Of a DNA stretch of 64,000 bases, positions 43,513-52,460 are shown one piece after another. Location: the NCBI RefSeq assembly GCF_025628985.1, contig NZ_JAOTEM010000001.1, forward strand, positions 558,001 through 622,000, read 5' to 3'. The translations under genes were made by a program, and so were the position numbers. The notes beneath the pieces are model-generated. The model ran no database searches. It was not told the origin of the DNA and worked only from the letters and a program-made list of their open reading frames with translations. This stretch comes from Chryseobacterium edaphi. GTDB lineage: Bacteria; Bacteroidota; Bacteroidia; Flavobacteriales; Weeksellaceae. Every line of letters starts with the position of its first letter. Positions within the stretch are counted from its first letter, which is position 1.

Positions 43513-46020
43513 TTACATCGGACCTTGTTGATCGTCTCCTGTAGCATTAGAATTTACGTCTTTCTTTCTTTTCGGTTGCTCGATCTTTTCACCCTGCTTG
43601 AATCTGTAGGTTAAAGAAACTGCAAACTGTCTTGGCTGCCATTGCATATAAGAATCTCTGCTAAATTCTGCAGTATTTGTAGTACTTCTCATTGCACGGG
43701 TATTGAAAATATCCTGAATATTGAAACTTACTGTTCCGTTACCGTCCCAAATTGTTTTCGATGCACCGAAATTTAATGCATACATATCATTTCTGGTCTG
43801 GTTTTCTGTTTTCTGAGCTCCTCTGTAGAATCCTTGTAACTGGAAGCTGAAAGTTTTATCAACTTTGAAAGTTGAAGTCAATCTTGCTCTTGTTGAGAAA
43901 CCTGATCCTTCAAAAGATAATGGTTTTCCTAATAATTCAGGAGCATTAGATATTCCTGTTGTTGTGTAACCGAATAAGTCGACGTTTCCTAAGAATTTCA
44001 ACCATTTTGTAGCATCCCAATTAAAGTTTAAATCTAAACCATAACGATCATCATTTCCTAAATTGATAGGTTTTGTATGGAAAGCTCCTGCTAGATCAGA
44101 ATATACCAACATCTTCACATCATCCGTTGAATGTCTGTAATAAAGAGTTGGATTGATTGTAAATTTTCCTTTTGAAATGCTGTATCCGAATTCGTAAGAA
44201 TCTACGTAAGAAGGATTTAAATCTATATTTCCGTCAAAGATATTCTGATTATCAGTATAGCTAGGATTCGGAATCAAAAAGAAAGATCTTGGTCTGTCGA
44301 TTCTTCTTGAATAATTTACTAAAAACTGATTGTCTTTTGCAATTTCGTAGCTTAAGAAAACAGATGGGAATATATTATTATAAGTCTTTTTACTATTGAT
44401 GTTCTCTGTGTAATAATCTAAATTTGAATATTTGATATCAACTTGAGAATATTCATTTCTAAGTCCTAACTGATACCCTAATTTACCAACTTTACTTTTA
44501 AACTGTAAATATCCTGCATTGAAAATCTCTCTGTAATAAGCATTGTAAGTGAAGTTATTCAGAAAATGAAATTCAGGGTTTGCAACAGTTCTCTCTAAAA
44601 CATCATTGTCATAAACATTTTGATTAATGTCTAATCTGTAACCTGCTTCTATTTTTGAATTTTCACCAATAGGAAGTTCGTAATCAGCTTTACCTACCAA
44701 CGTTTTATTTTTCGTGGTTTGATTGATTACATTCTGCAATTGAAAAATATTGTTTTGAGTCTGGTTTACATCAGTATCGTTATACGAGCGATTACTTTGC
44801 AAACTTGCAGACACCGAAAGATTTTGTCCTTTATCATCAAACTTGTGATCTAAACCTAAATCTGCCTGAAAAGCAAGGTTGTCATTAGAACCGGTATTCA
44901 TTCTGTTGACAAACGAATTTGGATTTTTGAGAAAACGGTAGTCATAAGTAACGTTACCAATATTGTCACTTTCGAAAGTTCTTACAGTAGCAGATGCATT
45001 CACAGATGTTTTATCAGAAATATCATAAACGATACCTGAAGATGCATTGTAGTTATTGTTGTTACTGTTTGTAATGGATTCCTGACCAGTGAAAGTTCTA
45101 TCATTATCCATAGCAGCATTAAAAAATGTTGCGTTGTTTCTATTCGTGTTTTTTGATTCACGATAACCGCCACCGCCATTTAAAAACCATGTTAAGTTTC
45201 CTTTTCTCCAGCTCAAATTGGTATTTAAATTGGTTTGAGGCAAATATCCCAAAGTTCCGATAACGCTACCGTTGAAACCTGTTTTTTTAGATTTCTTTAA
45301 AATAATATTTAAAATACCTGCAGTTCCGCTTGCTTCAAATTTTGAAGAAGGGTTGGTAATCACCTCTATTCTTTCGATCTGATCAGCAGGAATACTCTGT
45401 AAAGCATTTGCGCCATCGTCAATTCCTAAAAGGGCAGAAGGTTTTCCGTTGATCAGGAATCTCACGTTTGAGCTTCCTCTCATCGATACCGTTCCGTCTG
45501 TGTCTACTGAAACTGATGGTACATTTGAAAGTACATCCTGAAGATTTCCTCCCTTACTTACAATATCCTGAGACGGATCGTAGGTTCTTTTGTCAAGCTC
45601 AACTTTATAAGGTTTTGTTGCAACAGTAATCGTCACACCTTGGATATCCTGAGTTTTTAAATTTGTTGCAGAAGCTTCAGCTTCAATAGATAATGCACCG
45701 ATATTTCCGGCCGCCGAAATCTGCTTATTGATTACACTTTTCTTGTAATCTATTGCTTCAACCGAGATGTCATAGTTTCCCGGAGTCAGCTCAAGATTGT
45801 ATTGACCTTTTTCGTCGGTTAAAGTAGCATCGCTGAATAGTTTATTTGCTTTATTGCTAAAGGTAACAGAAGCATAAGGTACAGGCTGGTTGCTTTTGTC
45901 TACAATAGTTCCCGTAACGCCCACTTTTTCCTGTCCGAAAGCAAAAGCTGCTGCAGATAATACAAAAGTAAGCCCTAAAGTTTTCTTTGTAAAAATGCTG
46001 ATTATTTCCGTCTGATTCAT
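43513..46020 (-). CDS. TonB-dependent receptor-like outer-membrane beta-barrel protein
   Basis: This 835-residue protein has a signal peptide (MNQTEII...FAFGQ), a carboxypeptidase-regulatory-like Ig domain (about 22-110, VGVTGTIVDKSNQPVPYASV), a plug (about 135-240, including LSNVPSVSVDTDGTVSMRG and IERIEVITNPSSKFEASG) and a large beta-barrel ending in RQFAVSLTYRF. After the barrel is a short basic, Gln/Pro/Asn-rich tail. It belongs to the outer membrane beta-barrel family proteins common in flavobacteria; the substrate is unknown. I use the ATG at 46020; an in-frame start at 46044 would add eight residues before the signal peptide. Confidence 0.88.
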   Translation of the reverse strand: MNQTEIISIFTKKTLGLTFVLSAAAFAFGQEKVGVTGTIVDKSNQPVPYASVTFSNKANKLFSDATLTDEKGQYNLELTPGNYDISVEAIDYKKSVINKQISAAGNIGALSIEAEASATNLKTQDIQGVTITVATKPYKVELDKRTYDPSQDIVSKGGNLQDVLSNVPSVSVDTDGTVSMRGSSNVRFLINGKPSALLGIDDGANALQSIPADQIERIEVITNPSSKFEASGTAGILNIILKKSKKTGFNGSVIGTLGYLPQTNLNTNLSWRKGNLTWFLNGGGGYRESKNTNRNNATFFNAAMDNDRTFTGQESITNSNNNNYNASSGIVYDISDKTSVNASATVRTFESDNIGNVTYDYRFLKNPNSFVNRMNTGSNDNLAFQADLGLDHKFDDKGQNLSVSASLQSNRSYNDTDVNQTQNNIFQLQNVINQTTKNKTLVGKADYELPIGENSKIEAGYRLDINQNVYDNDVLERTVANPEFHFLNNFTYNAYYREIFNAGYLQFKSKVGKLGYQLGLRNEYSQVDIKYSNLDYYTENINSKKTYNNIFPSVFLSYEIAKDNQFLVNYSRRIDRPRSFFLIPNPSYTDNQNIFDGNIDLNPSYVDSYEFGYSISKGKFTINPTLYYRHSTDDVKMLVYSDLAGAFHTKPINLGNDDRYGLDLNFNWDATKWLKFLGNVDLFGYTTTGISNAPELLGKPLSFEGSGFSTRARLTSTFKVDKTFSFQLQGFYRGAQKTENQTRNDMYALNFGASKTIWDGNGTVSFNIQDIFNTRAMRSTTNTAEFSRDSYMQWQPRQFAVSLTYRFKQGEKIEQPKRKKDVNSNATGDDQQGPM

Positions 46021-46187
46021 AAGATATTCTTTAAATGAAATCATGAAAAATACATTTATAATTATGAAATTATTAAACGCTGAATTTTTCAGGTTTCCAA
46101 GATTCGTTTATTATTTTTAATAGATTGGTCGCCTTTGAAAGCGAAATGTTAATTATTTAATTGTTAAATTAAAGTTAAATATATTTA

Positions 46188-47213
46188 CTATTTGATATTT
46201 TTAGAGTTGAGCCAGTCTTGATACGCTTTAGCATTGATGACGTGCTGTTCTGCACTGGCTGTAAATTTATGATAACCCATTCTCGCAGGATCGGCACACA
46301 TAAAAATATATTCGTTCTTTTCCGCATCTAAAACTGCGTCCACAGAATTTTTATCAACCACACAGATCGGTCCCGGAGGAATTCCTGCATTGGCATAAGT
46401 GTTATAGGGTGATGGAGTCGTCAAATGCTTAAACAGAACTCTTTTGATTGATTCTTTAAAATTGGTCTGCTTATTCATTGCATAAATTACAGTAGGATCA
46501 GATTGTAATTTCATTCCTTTTCTGTATCTGTTTAAATACAAACCTGCAATGGTTTTCATTTCGTCCGGTTTTCCTCCCGATTCTTTATAAACGATAGATG
46601 CTAAAGCGTAAATCTGATCTCTCGTCAAACCAGATTTCTGTTCTTTTGCTTTTCGGTCAGCAGTCCAAAATCCGTTATACTGATCTTCAAATTTTTTGAA
46701 AAACTCTTTTGGAGTTACTGTCCAGAAGAAATTATAAGTATCGATGAAAAAATATTTTTTAAGGTCTTCTGCATTATTGTAGCCCTTCTCAGAAGCAATT
46801 TTATTTAAATCATTTACAAATTTTAATGAATCAAGTTCTGTTTTCTTTGAAACTTTCCCCACCATTTGATAAATATCTCCGAAATCCCCGATTCTGAAAG
46901 AATTTTCTGTCTGATTTCCGGCTTTGATCATATTCACCAAACTTGTATTGCTTGCTCCTTTTTTGAAATGGTAACGTCCCGGCTTGAAAAACTGATTCAT
47001 TTGTTTATCTGTAGCGACTTCTGTGAAAGATTCTTTGTTGTCAACATAAGGTGTAATGGAATCTAAAATCTGTTTAAACTCTGCACCATGCGGAATCAAA
47101 ACATAGCCATCTTTTTCTACGTTGTTACCGTAATATTTTTTATAAAATTTAAAACCAAAAAATCCTGCCACAGCAAGAATAAGGAGTACGATAATGAGAA
47201 TGCCTTTTTTCAT
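46188..47213 (-). CDS. mltG: Endolytic murein transglycosylase MltG
   Basis: This 341-residue membrane-anchored enzyme cleaves nascent peptidoglycan strands. It has one N-terminal transmembrane helix (about 4-22). The YceG-like domain has ALASIVYKESGG, with the conserved catalytic Glu after Lys and a Tyr where many relatives have Glu. It continues with GLYLNRYRKGMKLQSDPTVIYA, SPYNTYANAGIPPGPI and YIFMCADPARMGYHKFT, all family hallmarks. It lies 33 nt after dapF on the same strand, linking precursor synthesis and wall processing. Confidence 0.94.
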   Translation of the reverse strand: MKKGILIIVLLILAVAGFFGFKFYKKYYGNNVEKDGYVLIPHGAEFKQILDSITPYVDNKESFTEVATDKQMNQFFKPGRYHFKKGASNTSLVNMIKAGNQTENSFRIGDFGDIYQMVGKVSKKTELDSLKFVNDLNKIASEKGYNNAEDLKKYFFIDTYNFFWTVTPKEFFKKFEDQYNGFWTADRKAKEQKSGLTRDQIYALASIVYKESGGKPDEMKTIAGLYLNRYRKGMKLQSDPTVIYAMNKQTNFKESIKRVLFKHLTTPSPYNTYANAGIPPGPICVVDKNSVDAVLDAEKNEYIFMCADPARMGYHKFTASAEQHVINAKAYQDWLNSKNIK

Positions 47214-47246
47214 TATGATTAAAATGGATTAAAAGTTTTTTTAAAA

Positions 47247-48017
47247 TTAAAGAAGTTCTACATTTCCTTTAAATACTTGTTTTGCCGGACCTTCAAGCCA
47301 AATTTCACGAAAAGAATTCCCGTTTTTTTCAGCATAAACTTTAAGATCGCCGCCCAACGTTTTAACTTTTATGGAAGTTAGATTACTTTTTTGCAGAAAA
47401 GTTAAAGCAGAAGCCGTAACTCCGGTTCCACAACTAAAAGTTTCGTCCTCAACGCCTCGTTCATAAGTTCTTACGAAAATTTCATCATCAGAAATATTTT
47501 CAACAAAGTTGACATTAATGCCTTTTTCTTTATAATTCTCAGAATTTCTAATGCTGTTTCCTTCTGCAAAAACATTGAAATTTGAAATGTCCTCAACATA
47601 TTTTACATAATGTGGTGAACCGGTATCTAAAACCGAATCGGTTCCGTCAATGTTGATGTCATTAACGTCACCCATTTTTAGTTTTACAATATCTTGATTG
47701 ATTTCAGCTTCGTGAAGTCCGTCAATCGCTGTGAAAACTGTTTTGTTATCTTTAAAAATCGAAAGAAAATGTGCAAAAGCAACTGAACAACGGGCTCCGT
47801 TTCCGCAAAAACTTTTAGAACCATCAGAATTGTAATAATCTACTTCGAAATCTACACCTTCTTTTGCATTGATTTTAATGAGTCCATCAGCTCCGATTCC
47901 GAAACGACGGTCACAAAGTTTCTGAATATTTTTAATTGATAAATCATTCCACTCTCCAGAGCGATTGTCAATCATTACAAAGTCGTTTCCTGTTCCCTGA
48001 TATTTATAAAATTCCAT
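47247..48017 (-). CDS. dapF: Diaminopimelate epimerase
   Basis: This 256-residue enzyme converts LL- to meso-diaminopimelate for lysine and peptidoglycan. The two catalytic cysteines are Cys71 in SKSFCGNGARC and Cys196 in ETFSCGTGVTA. It opens with YKYQGTGNDFVMID and shows FGIGADGLI, as expected. The length is slightly short for the family but complete. mltG follows downstream. A minus-strand TAATTTTG box (48045-48052) lies 27 nt before the ATG. Confidence 0.96.
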   Translation of the reverse strand: MEFYKYQGTGNDFVMIDNRSGEWNDLSIKNIQKLCDRRFGIGADGLIKINAKEGVDFEVDYYNSDGSKSFCGNGARCSVAFAHFLSIFKDNKTVFTAIDGLHEAEINQDIVKLKMGDVNDINIDGTDSVLDTGSPHYVKYVEDISNFNVFAEGNSIRNSENYKEKGINVNFVENISDDEIFVRTYERGVEDETFSCGTGVTASALTFLQKSNLTSIKVKTLGGDLKVYAEKNGNSFREIWLEGPAKQVFKGNVELL

Positions 48018-48044
48018 TCTTTATTTGTCTTAAAAACCAACGTG

Positions 48045-48052
48045 CAAAATTA
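48045..48052 (-). promoter_or_regulatory. -7 box (TAATTTTG) for dapF-mltG
   Basis: On the minus strand this reads TAATTTTG, a perfect TAnnTTTG match, 27 nt before the dapF ATG. It sits just after the terminator of the preceding minus-strand gene, a good place for a new promoter. Confidence 0.5.
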
Positions 48053-48060
48053 CTATAATA

Positions 48061-48093
48061 AAAACGAAAAACGAACAGCCAAGGCTGTCCGTT
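48061..48093 (-). terminator. Terminator after the Asn/Tyr-rich lipoprotein gene
   Basis: On the minus strand AACGGACAGCC-TT-GGCTGTTCGTT forms an 11-bp stem with one mismatch, followed by a T-rich tract. It lies 16 nt after the stop codon at 48110. Confidence 0.7.
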
Positions 48094-48109
48094 TACTTAT
48101 TTAGAATGA

Positions 48110-48685
48110 TTATCTTCTGAATCCTCCACCCGAATTGGATCGTGTAGAATTGTTTTGCTCGGTACTTTGAGGAGCGGAAGGAGCAGGAGCTTGTGTTCTC
48201 GTGCTGCTGCCGCTGTTGTTTCTGAAACCACCATTATTACTGTTTGATCTCGGTGCACTTTGCTGAGTTCTTTGCCCGTTATTATTGGGTCCTTGATTTC
48301 TGAATCCGCTGTTATTTCTTGTACTGTTGGTATTATTGTTATTTCTCGGATTGGTGTACGAACCATTGTTGTTATTTGGCGTGTCTGTGAATCCGTTGTT
48401 AGGTCGTTGCGTTGAACTTCTTTTTTCTACATAAACCTTGTTTCTATTGTTCCCGTAATAATAAGGTACTCCGTTATCGTAATAGTATCTCATATCATTT
48501 CTGTAGTAATAACCGTCATTACCATAATATCCTCCAGTATTATAATATCCTTGAGGCGCATAATAATATCCATTATCATAGTAAGGATCTCCATATGAAT
48601 CTGCGTAACCGTTATTGTAAGACATACAAGAGGTTAAACTCAATGTCACCAATAATGTGAATGCTATTTTTATTAAATTTTTCAT
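48110..48685 (-). CDS. Low-complexity Asn/Gly/Tyr/Ser-rich lipoprotein
   Basis: This 191-residue lipoprotein has Cys20 in LSLTSCMSYNNG. Residues about 22-82 are Tyr/Gly/Asp-rich with many YY and GYY repeats. Residues 95-191 are Asn/Ser/Gln/Arg-rich with repeats of GFRN and end GGGFRR. The composition suggests a disordered, possibly surface-exposed or aggregation-prone protein. No domain is recognised. A second long frame on this strand (48097-48366) is a by-product of the repetitive sequence. It starts 5 nt after the stop codon of pnuC. Confidence 0.65.
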   Translation of the reverse strand: MKNLIKIAFTLLVTLSLTSCMSYNNGYADSYGDPYYDNGYYYAPQGYYNTGGYYGNDGYYYRNDMRYYYDNGVPYYYGNNRNKVYVEKRSSTQRPNNGFTDTPNNNNGSYTNPRNNNNTNSTRNNSGFRNQGPNNNGQRTQQSAPRSNSNNGGFRNNSGSSTRTQAPAPSAPQSTEQNNSTRSNSGGGFRR

Positions 48686-48690
48686 CTTTA

Positions 48691-49359
48691 TTAAATATTG
48701 TTTTGTTTAAAATTTTTCTTCCATTGAATGTAGCCAATGGTAGCCATCACTGTAAAAACCAAATACTGTACCGAAGTAATTCCGTACCCTTTATAAATAT
48801 ACATAGGGATTGAAATAAGGTCACCTAAAATCCAGAAAATCCAGTTCTCTATGCGTCTTTTTGCCATGAGCCACATTCCGACTAAAAATACGGAAGTCGT
48901 AAAAACATCCATCCAATTTGCCCAATCCAGATGATCAAAACCATACTGCACATTTTCGGAGATAAATTGATTATCCAGCAAAGGTTTGTAATAATAGATT
49001 GCTAAGACCAAAATAACGCTGAATACAAAAAGCAGAGCAGAAATTATCCATTCTTTCTTTGTAGCCCAGGAAACTTCAACGTGAATATTGTCATCAGAAC
49101 TTTTGTTCCACAAAATCCAGCCGTAAATACTCATCATTGTATAATATACATTGATCATACAATCTCCCAATAAACCGGCAATAAAAAGTAGATAAACATA
49201 AATGATGGTAGAAATGATTCCGGTAGGATAAACCCAGATGTTTTTTTTGATGGAAAAGTAGACGCTTAAAATTCCAAAAATAGTTCCCGAAGCTTCAAGG
49301 AGAATTTGTAAATAAGTATAAGATTCATACGGTTTTACAAAAAGGTCATATAAATTCAT
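48691..49359 (-). CDS. pnuC: Nicotinamide riboside transporter PnuC
   Basis: This 222-residue inner-membrane protein has seven hydrophobic segments. It shows PnuC marks: EASGTIFGILSVYFSIKKNIWVYPTGIIS near the start, CMINVYYTMMSIYGWILW in the middle, and AKRRIENWIFWILGDLISIPMYIYKG near 166-190. It imports nicotinamide riboside for NAD synthesis by facilitated diffusion. I checked the upstream region for a TPP or NAD-type riboswitch and saw none. The low-complexity lipoprotein gene follows after 5 nt. Confidence 0.88.
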   Translation of the reverse strand: MNLYDLFVKPYESYTYLQILLEASGTIFGILSVYFSIKKNIWVYPTGIISTIIYVYLLFIAGLLGDCMINVYYTMMSIYGWILWNKSSDDNIHVEVSWATKKEWIISALLFVFSVILVLAIYYYKPLLDNQFISENVQYGFDHLDWANWMDVFTTSVFLVGMWLMAKRRIENWIFWILGDLISIPMYIYKGYGITSVQYLVFTVMATIGYIQWKKNFKQNNI

Positions 49360-49523
49360 AAGATCAAAAATAATGAAAATTTAAGACACTTTAAAATGTT
49401 ATAAAACAGGTGTAAATCAGTTTTTTATATTTTAAAATTTAAATTTAATCACGAAAGTCTATTAATAAATGTTAAGATCTCTAAATTTTTTATATTTTCG
49501 TAAATCTTTAATAAATAAAAAAT

Positions 49524-51044
49524 ATGTCTAAAATTTGGACCAAAAAGCCCATGAGCGCTTTTGAGGACGATATGAAAAGTAGCCAGTTAAAAAGGGTACT
49601 TGGTAAATGGAGTCTTACAGCCATCGGGATCGGAGCGATCATCGGAGGTGGAATTTTTGTGTTAACAGGAACTGGTGCATATTATCATGCAGGACCTGCA
49701 TTGGCACTTTCTTTTGTAATTGCTGGGATCGCTTGCGTTTTCGCAGCATTATGTTATTCGGAATTTGCATCTATTTTACCTGTAGAAGGTTCTGCTTATG
49801 CTTATGCATACGGAACTGTAGGAGAAATTTTTGCATGGATCATCGGTTGGGGTCTTATCCTCGAATATGCGATGGGTTCAATGACGGTTGCCGTGTCCTG
49901 GTCAGGATATTTTAATAAACTTCTGAAAATGTTTGGTATTCACCTACCGGATTATCTTACCTCAGATCCTGCAAGTTACACGGGAGATGGCTTTTCAATG
50001 AATTTACCGGCTTTCTGTATTGTTTTATTTGTAATTTCCATTCTTATCAAAGGTACGAAAGAGGCAGCAAAAGCAAATAACCTTATTGTAATCATGAAGG
50101 TGTCTGCAGTTTTATTCGTTATTATCGCAGGAGCTTTCTTCATTAATGCTGAAAACTGGAATCCTTTTATTCCTGCTGCAAGAATGGTTCAGGAAGGTGA
50201 AAATATGAAAGAAGCTTATGGTATTCAGGGAATTGTTTCCGGAGCCGCAGCAATTTTCTTTGCTTATGTAGGTTTTGATGCAGTTTCTACTCAGGCAGGA
50301 GAAGCGATCAATCCTAAAAAAGACGTTCCGTTTGCGATCATCGTATCACTTTTGGTTTGTACAGTTCTTTACATATTGGTTTCATTAGTTCTTACAGGAA
50401 TGATGCATTACTCTGATTTTAATCCTCAAGGGAAATATCCTGATGCAATCAAAGCTCCTGTAGCGTATGCTTTTGAAATTGCAGATCAAGGTTGGGCTGG
50501 TTATATCATTACAATTGCTGCAACGGTAGGTTTGGTTTCAGTATTAATGGTTATGATCATGGGACAGTCAAGAATCTTCTTGGGAATGTCAAAAGACGGT
50601 CTTATTCCTAAAATGTTCAGTGATTTGCACCCTGTGAAAAAAACTCCTGCAAAAAGTTTGATGCTTTTAGGAATTTTAATTGCGACAGTTGCGGCATTTA
50701 CACCGATCAGTAAATTGGCAGATATGACAAGTTTCGGAACTTTGTTTGCCTTTACAATGGTTTGTGTTGCGGTTTGGATTTTAAGAAAAAAAGAACCGCA
50801 ATTACAGAGAAATTTCAAAGTTCCTGCTTTGCCGGTGATTGCAACTTTAGGAATCTGTATCAATCTTTATCTGATCTGGAACCTTAGCCACGAAGCAAAA
50901 TACCTTTCTATTGCATGGTTGGCTTTGGGTGTATTAATCTATTTTACGTACAGTCTCAGAAACAGTAAACTGCATAAAGTTGGTTATGGTGAAACGTTTA
51001 AAGCTGAACAGGAACCTCTGCAAAAACCAGACTTAGATTTATAA
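49524..51044 (+). CDS. APC-superfamily amino acid permease (CAT-like)
   Basis: This 506-residue transporter has about 12 to 14 membrane segments. The TM1 motif GIGAIIGGGIFVLTGTGAY (about 36-54), CYSEFASILPVEGSAYAYAYGTVGEIFAWIIGWGLILEY (about 80-118) and FFAYVGFDAVSTQAGEAINPKKDVPFAI (about 250) are typical of the cationic amino acid transporter branch (YfnA-like). It likely imports amino acids by proton symport; specificity is unknown. A terminator follows at 51064-51095. Confidence 0.9.
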   Translation: MSKIWTKKPMSAFEDDMKSSQLKRVLGKWSLTAIGIGAIIGGGIFVLTGTGAYYHAGPALALSFVIAGIACVFAALCYSEFASILPVEGSAYAYAYGTVGEIFAWIIGWGLILEYAMGSMTVAVSWSGYFNKLLKMFGIHLPDYLTSDPASYTGDGFSMNLPAFCIVLFVISILIKGTKEAAKANNLIVIMKVSAVLFVIIAGAFFINAENWNPFIPAARMVQEGENMKEAYGIQGIVSGAAAIFFAYVGFDAVSTQAGEAINPKKDVPFAIIVSLLVCTVLYILVSLVLTGMMHYSDFNPQGKYPDAIKAPVAYAFEIADQGWAGYIITIAATVGLVSVLMVMIMGQSRIFLGMSKDGLIPKMFSDLHPVKKTPAKSLMLLGILIATVAAFTPISKLADMTSFGTLFAFTMVCVAVWILRKKEPQLQRNFKVPALPVIATLGICINLYLIWNLSHEAKYLSIAWLALGVLIYFTYSLRNSKLHKVGYGETFKAEQEPLQKPDLDL

Positions 51045-51063
51045 AAAATATAAACTCACAAAA

Positions 51064-51095
51064 ACCACAGAATTTTCTGTGGCTTTTTTTTTTTT
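51064..51095 (+). terminator. Terminator after the amino acid permease gene
   Basis: CCACAGAA-TT-TTCTGTGG is an 8-bp stem followed by a T tract to 51095. It lies 20 nt after the stop codon and just before the next ATG at 51103. Confidence 0.8.
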
Positions 51096-51102
51096 GTTAA
51101 CT

Positions 51103-52116
51103 ATGAAAAAACTACTGCCACTTCTATTTTCGCTTTTTGGAATTTTAATATTTTCACAAAAAGTAAGTTTTGAAACTTTATTAAATGATAAAATAAGCAT
51201 TCGTGCATTAGAAATTTACAACAATAAGGTTTGGTACAGCGGAACAGATTCAAAGTTTGGGTTTGTTGATCTGAAGGATTCAAAAAATCAAAAGCAAATC
51301 ATATTGTCTGAAAAGAAACTGCAGTTCAGAACTTTGGCTCAGGACAAAAATTCATTTTATGCGATTAATATTGAAAGTCCGGCGCAGTTTTTTAAAATTG
51401 ACAAGAAAAGTTTGAAATTCAATATCGTTTATCAGGATACAGCAAAAACTGCTTTTTATGATGCACTTTATTTTACTAAAAATAAATTTTATGCCTTTTC
51501 AGATCCTTCAGCAGATTTAAATTTAAAACTCATACAATTTGATTTAAATAAAGGAAAAGTCCAAATCAAAAACATGTCACATTTAAAATTGAATGTTGGT
51601 GAGGCAGCTTTTGCAGCAAGCAATACCAATATTTCGGCTGGACAAAATTATCTGTGGATTGGAACAGGCGGAAATTCGTCAAGAATTCTAAGATTAAATC
51701 TTAAAAATGACAAGTTGGAAGCTTTCAATACTCCTTTCGTTCAAGGAATTTCATCACAAGGAATTTATTCTATAGATTTTTCGGATGATAAATTCGGAAT
51801 CGCAGTAGGAGGGGATTATACGAAGCAAGAAGCAAACATCAATAACATCGCAACTACAATTGATGGTGGGAAAACATGGCAGATTCAGGCATCAGGAAAA
51901 AATGCAGGATATACAACCTGTGTCAAAATAAAACCAAATTCTAAAGGAAAAGAATTGATTTCTGTTGGAGATCAACATATCAGTTATTCATCAGATTTCG
52001 GTAAAACCTGGAAGAAAATTTCTGATGAAAAAGGACTTTTCGTTTGTGAATGGATTGATAATAAAACCATTGTTCTTGCAGGAAAAGACCGCATCGTAAA
52101 AATGAAAATGGATTGA
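51103..52116 (+). CDS. Secreted BNR/Ycf48-like beta-propeller protein
   Basis: This 337-residue protein has a signal peptide (MKKLLPLLFSLFGILIFSQ). I use the ATG at 51103; an earlier GTG falls within the preceding terminator. The mature part is beta-rich, with Asp-box (BNR) motifs in DGGKTWQI (about 254) and DFGKTWKKI (about 300). This fits a sialidase-like or Ycf48-like propeller. Flavobacteria often label these as oxidoreductases without evidence. No catalytic motif is visible and its role is unknown. Confidence 0.7.
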   Translation: MKKLLPLLFSLFGILIFSQKVSFETLLNDKISIRALEIYNNKVWYSGTDSKFGFVDLKDSKNQKQIILSEKKLQFRTLAQDKNSFYAINIESPAQFFKIDKKSLKFNIVYQDTAKTAFYDALYFTKNKFYAFSDPSADLNLKLIQFDLNKGKVQIKNMSHLKLNVGEAAFAASNTNISAGQNYLWIGTGGNSSRILRLNLKNDKLEAFNTPFVQGISSQGIYSIDFSDDKFGIAVGGDYTKQEANINNIATTIDGGKTWQIQASGKNAGYTTCVKIKPNSKGKELISVGDQHISYSSDFGKTWKKISDEKGLFVCEWIDNKTIVLAGKDRIVKMKMD

Positions 52117-52168
52117 TTATTTTCCACAAAAAATAATTAAATTGTACTTTTAAAAACATAGAAAATTC

Positions 52169-52459
52169 ATGCTGAATATCATCAATCAAATTTTTGAGAT
52201 CGAAAAAAAATCAAAAGATCAGGATATTTCAATTTTTGAAAGAAACTTCGAAAGAATACATCACGAGCTCGAAGAATTGGGCTATACAATTAATAATCCC
52301 ATAGGGAAAATGTATGATTCTCGAGACACTTCTCTGGAAGCTAATCTTGTTGGAAATTCTTCAAAACCAATCATTACCAAAGTCCTGAAACCGGCAATTT
52401 TTCAGAATGACGGTTCAGGAACAATACTATTACAGAAAGGAATTGTAATTGCTGAATAA
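52169..52459 (+). CDS. Small uncharacterised protein encoded with Hsp70
   Basis: This 96-residue protein has a charged N-terminal helix (about 1-38, IFEIEKKSKDQDISIFERNFERIHHELEEL), then a beta-rich part with TINNPIGKMYDSRDTSLEANL, TKVLKPAIF and a final LLQKGIVIAE. The helix-then-beta layout and phrases such as KVLKPA and LLQKG recall the GrpE beta-domain, but the order of motifs differs, so homology is only a guess. Its stop codon lies 1 nt before the Hsp70 ATG, indicating translational coupling and a likely role as a cofactor of that chaperone. Confidence 0.6.
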   Translation: MLNIINQIFEIEKKSKDQDISIFERNFERIHHELEELGYTINNPIGKMYDSRDTSLEANLVGNSSKPIITKVLKPAIFQNDGSGTILLQKGIVIAE

Positions 52460-52460
52460 A

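Noticed and set aside
48097..48366. 89-residue minus-strand frame within the low-complexity lipoprotein gene
   Set aside because: It lies inside the lipoprotein frame in another register. Its Thr/Ile/Glu-rich translation is a by-product of the repetitive codons.
49360..49523. Possible TPP or NAD riboswitch upstream of pnuC
   Set aside because: No CUGAGA or other conserved core is present in this short AT-rich divergent gap.
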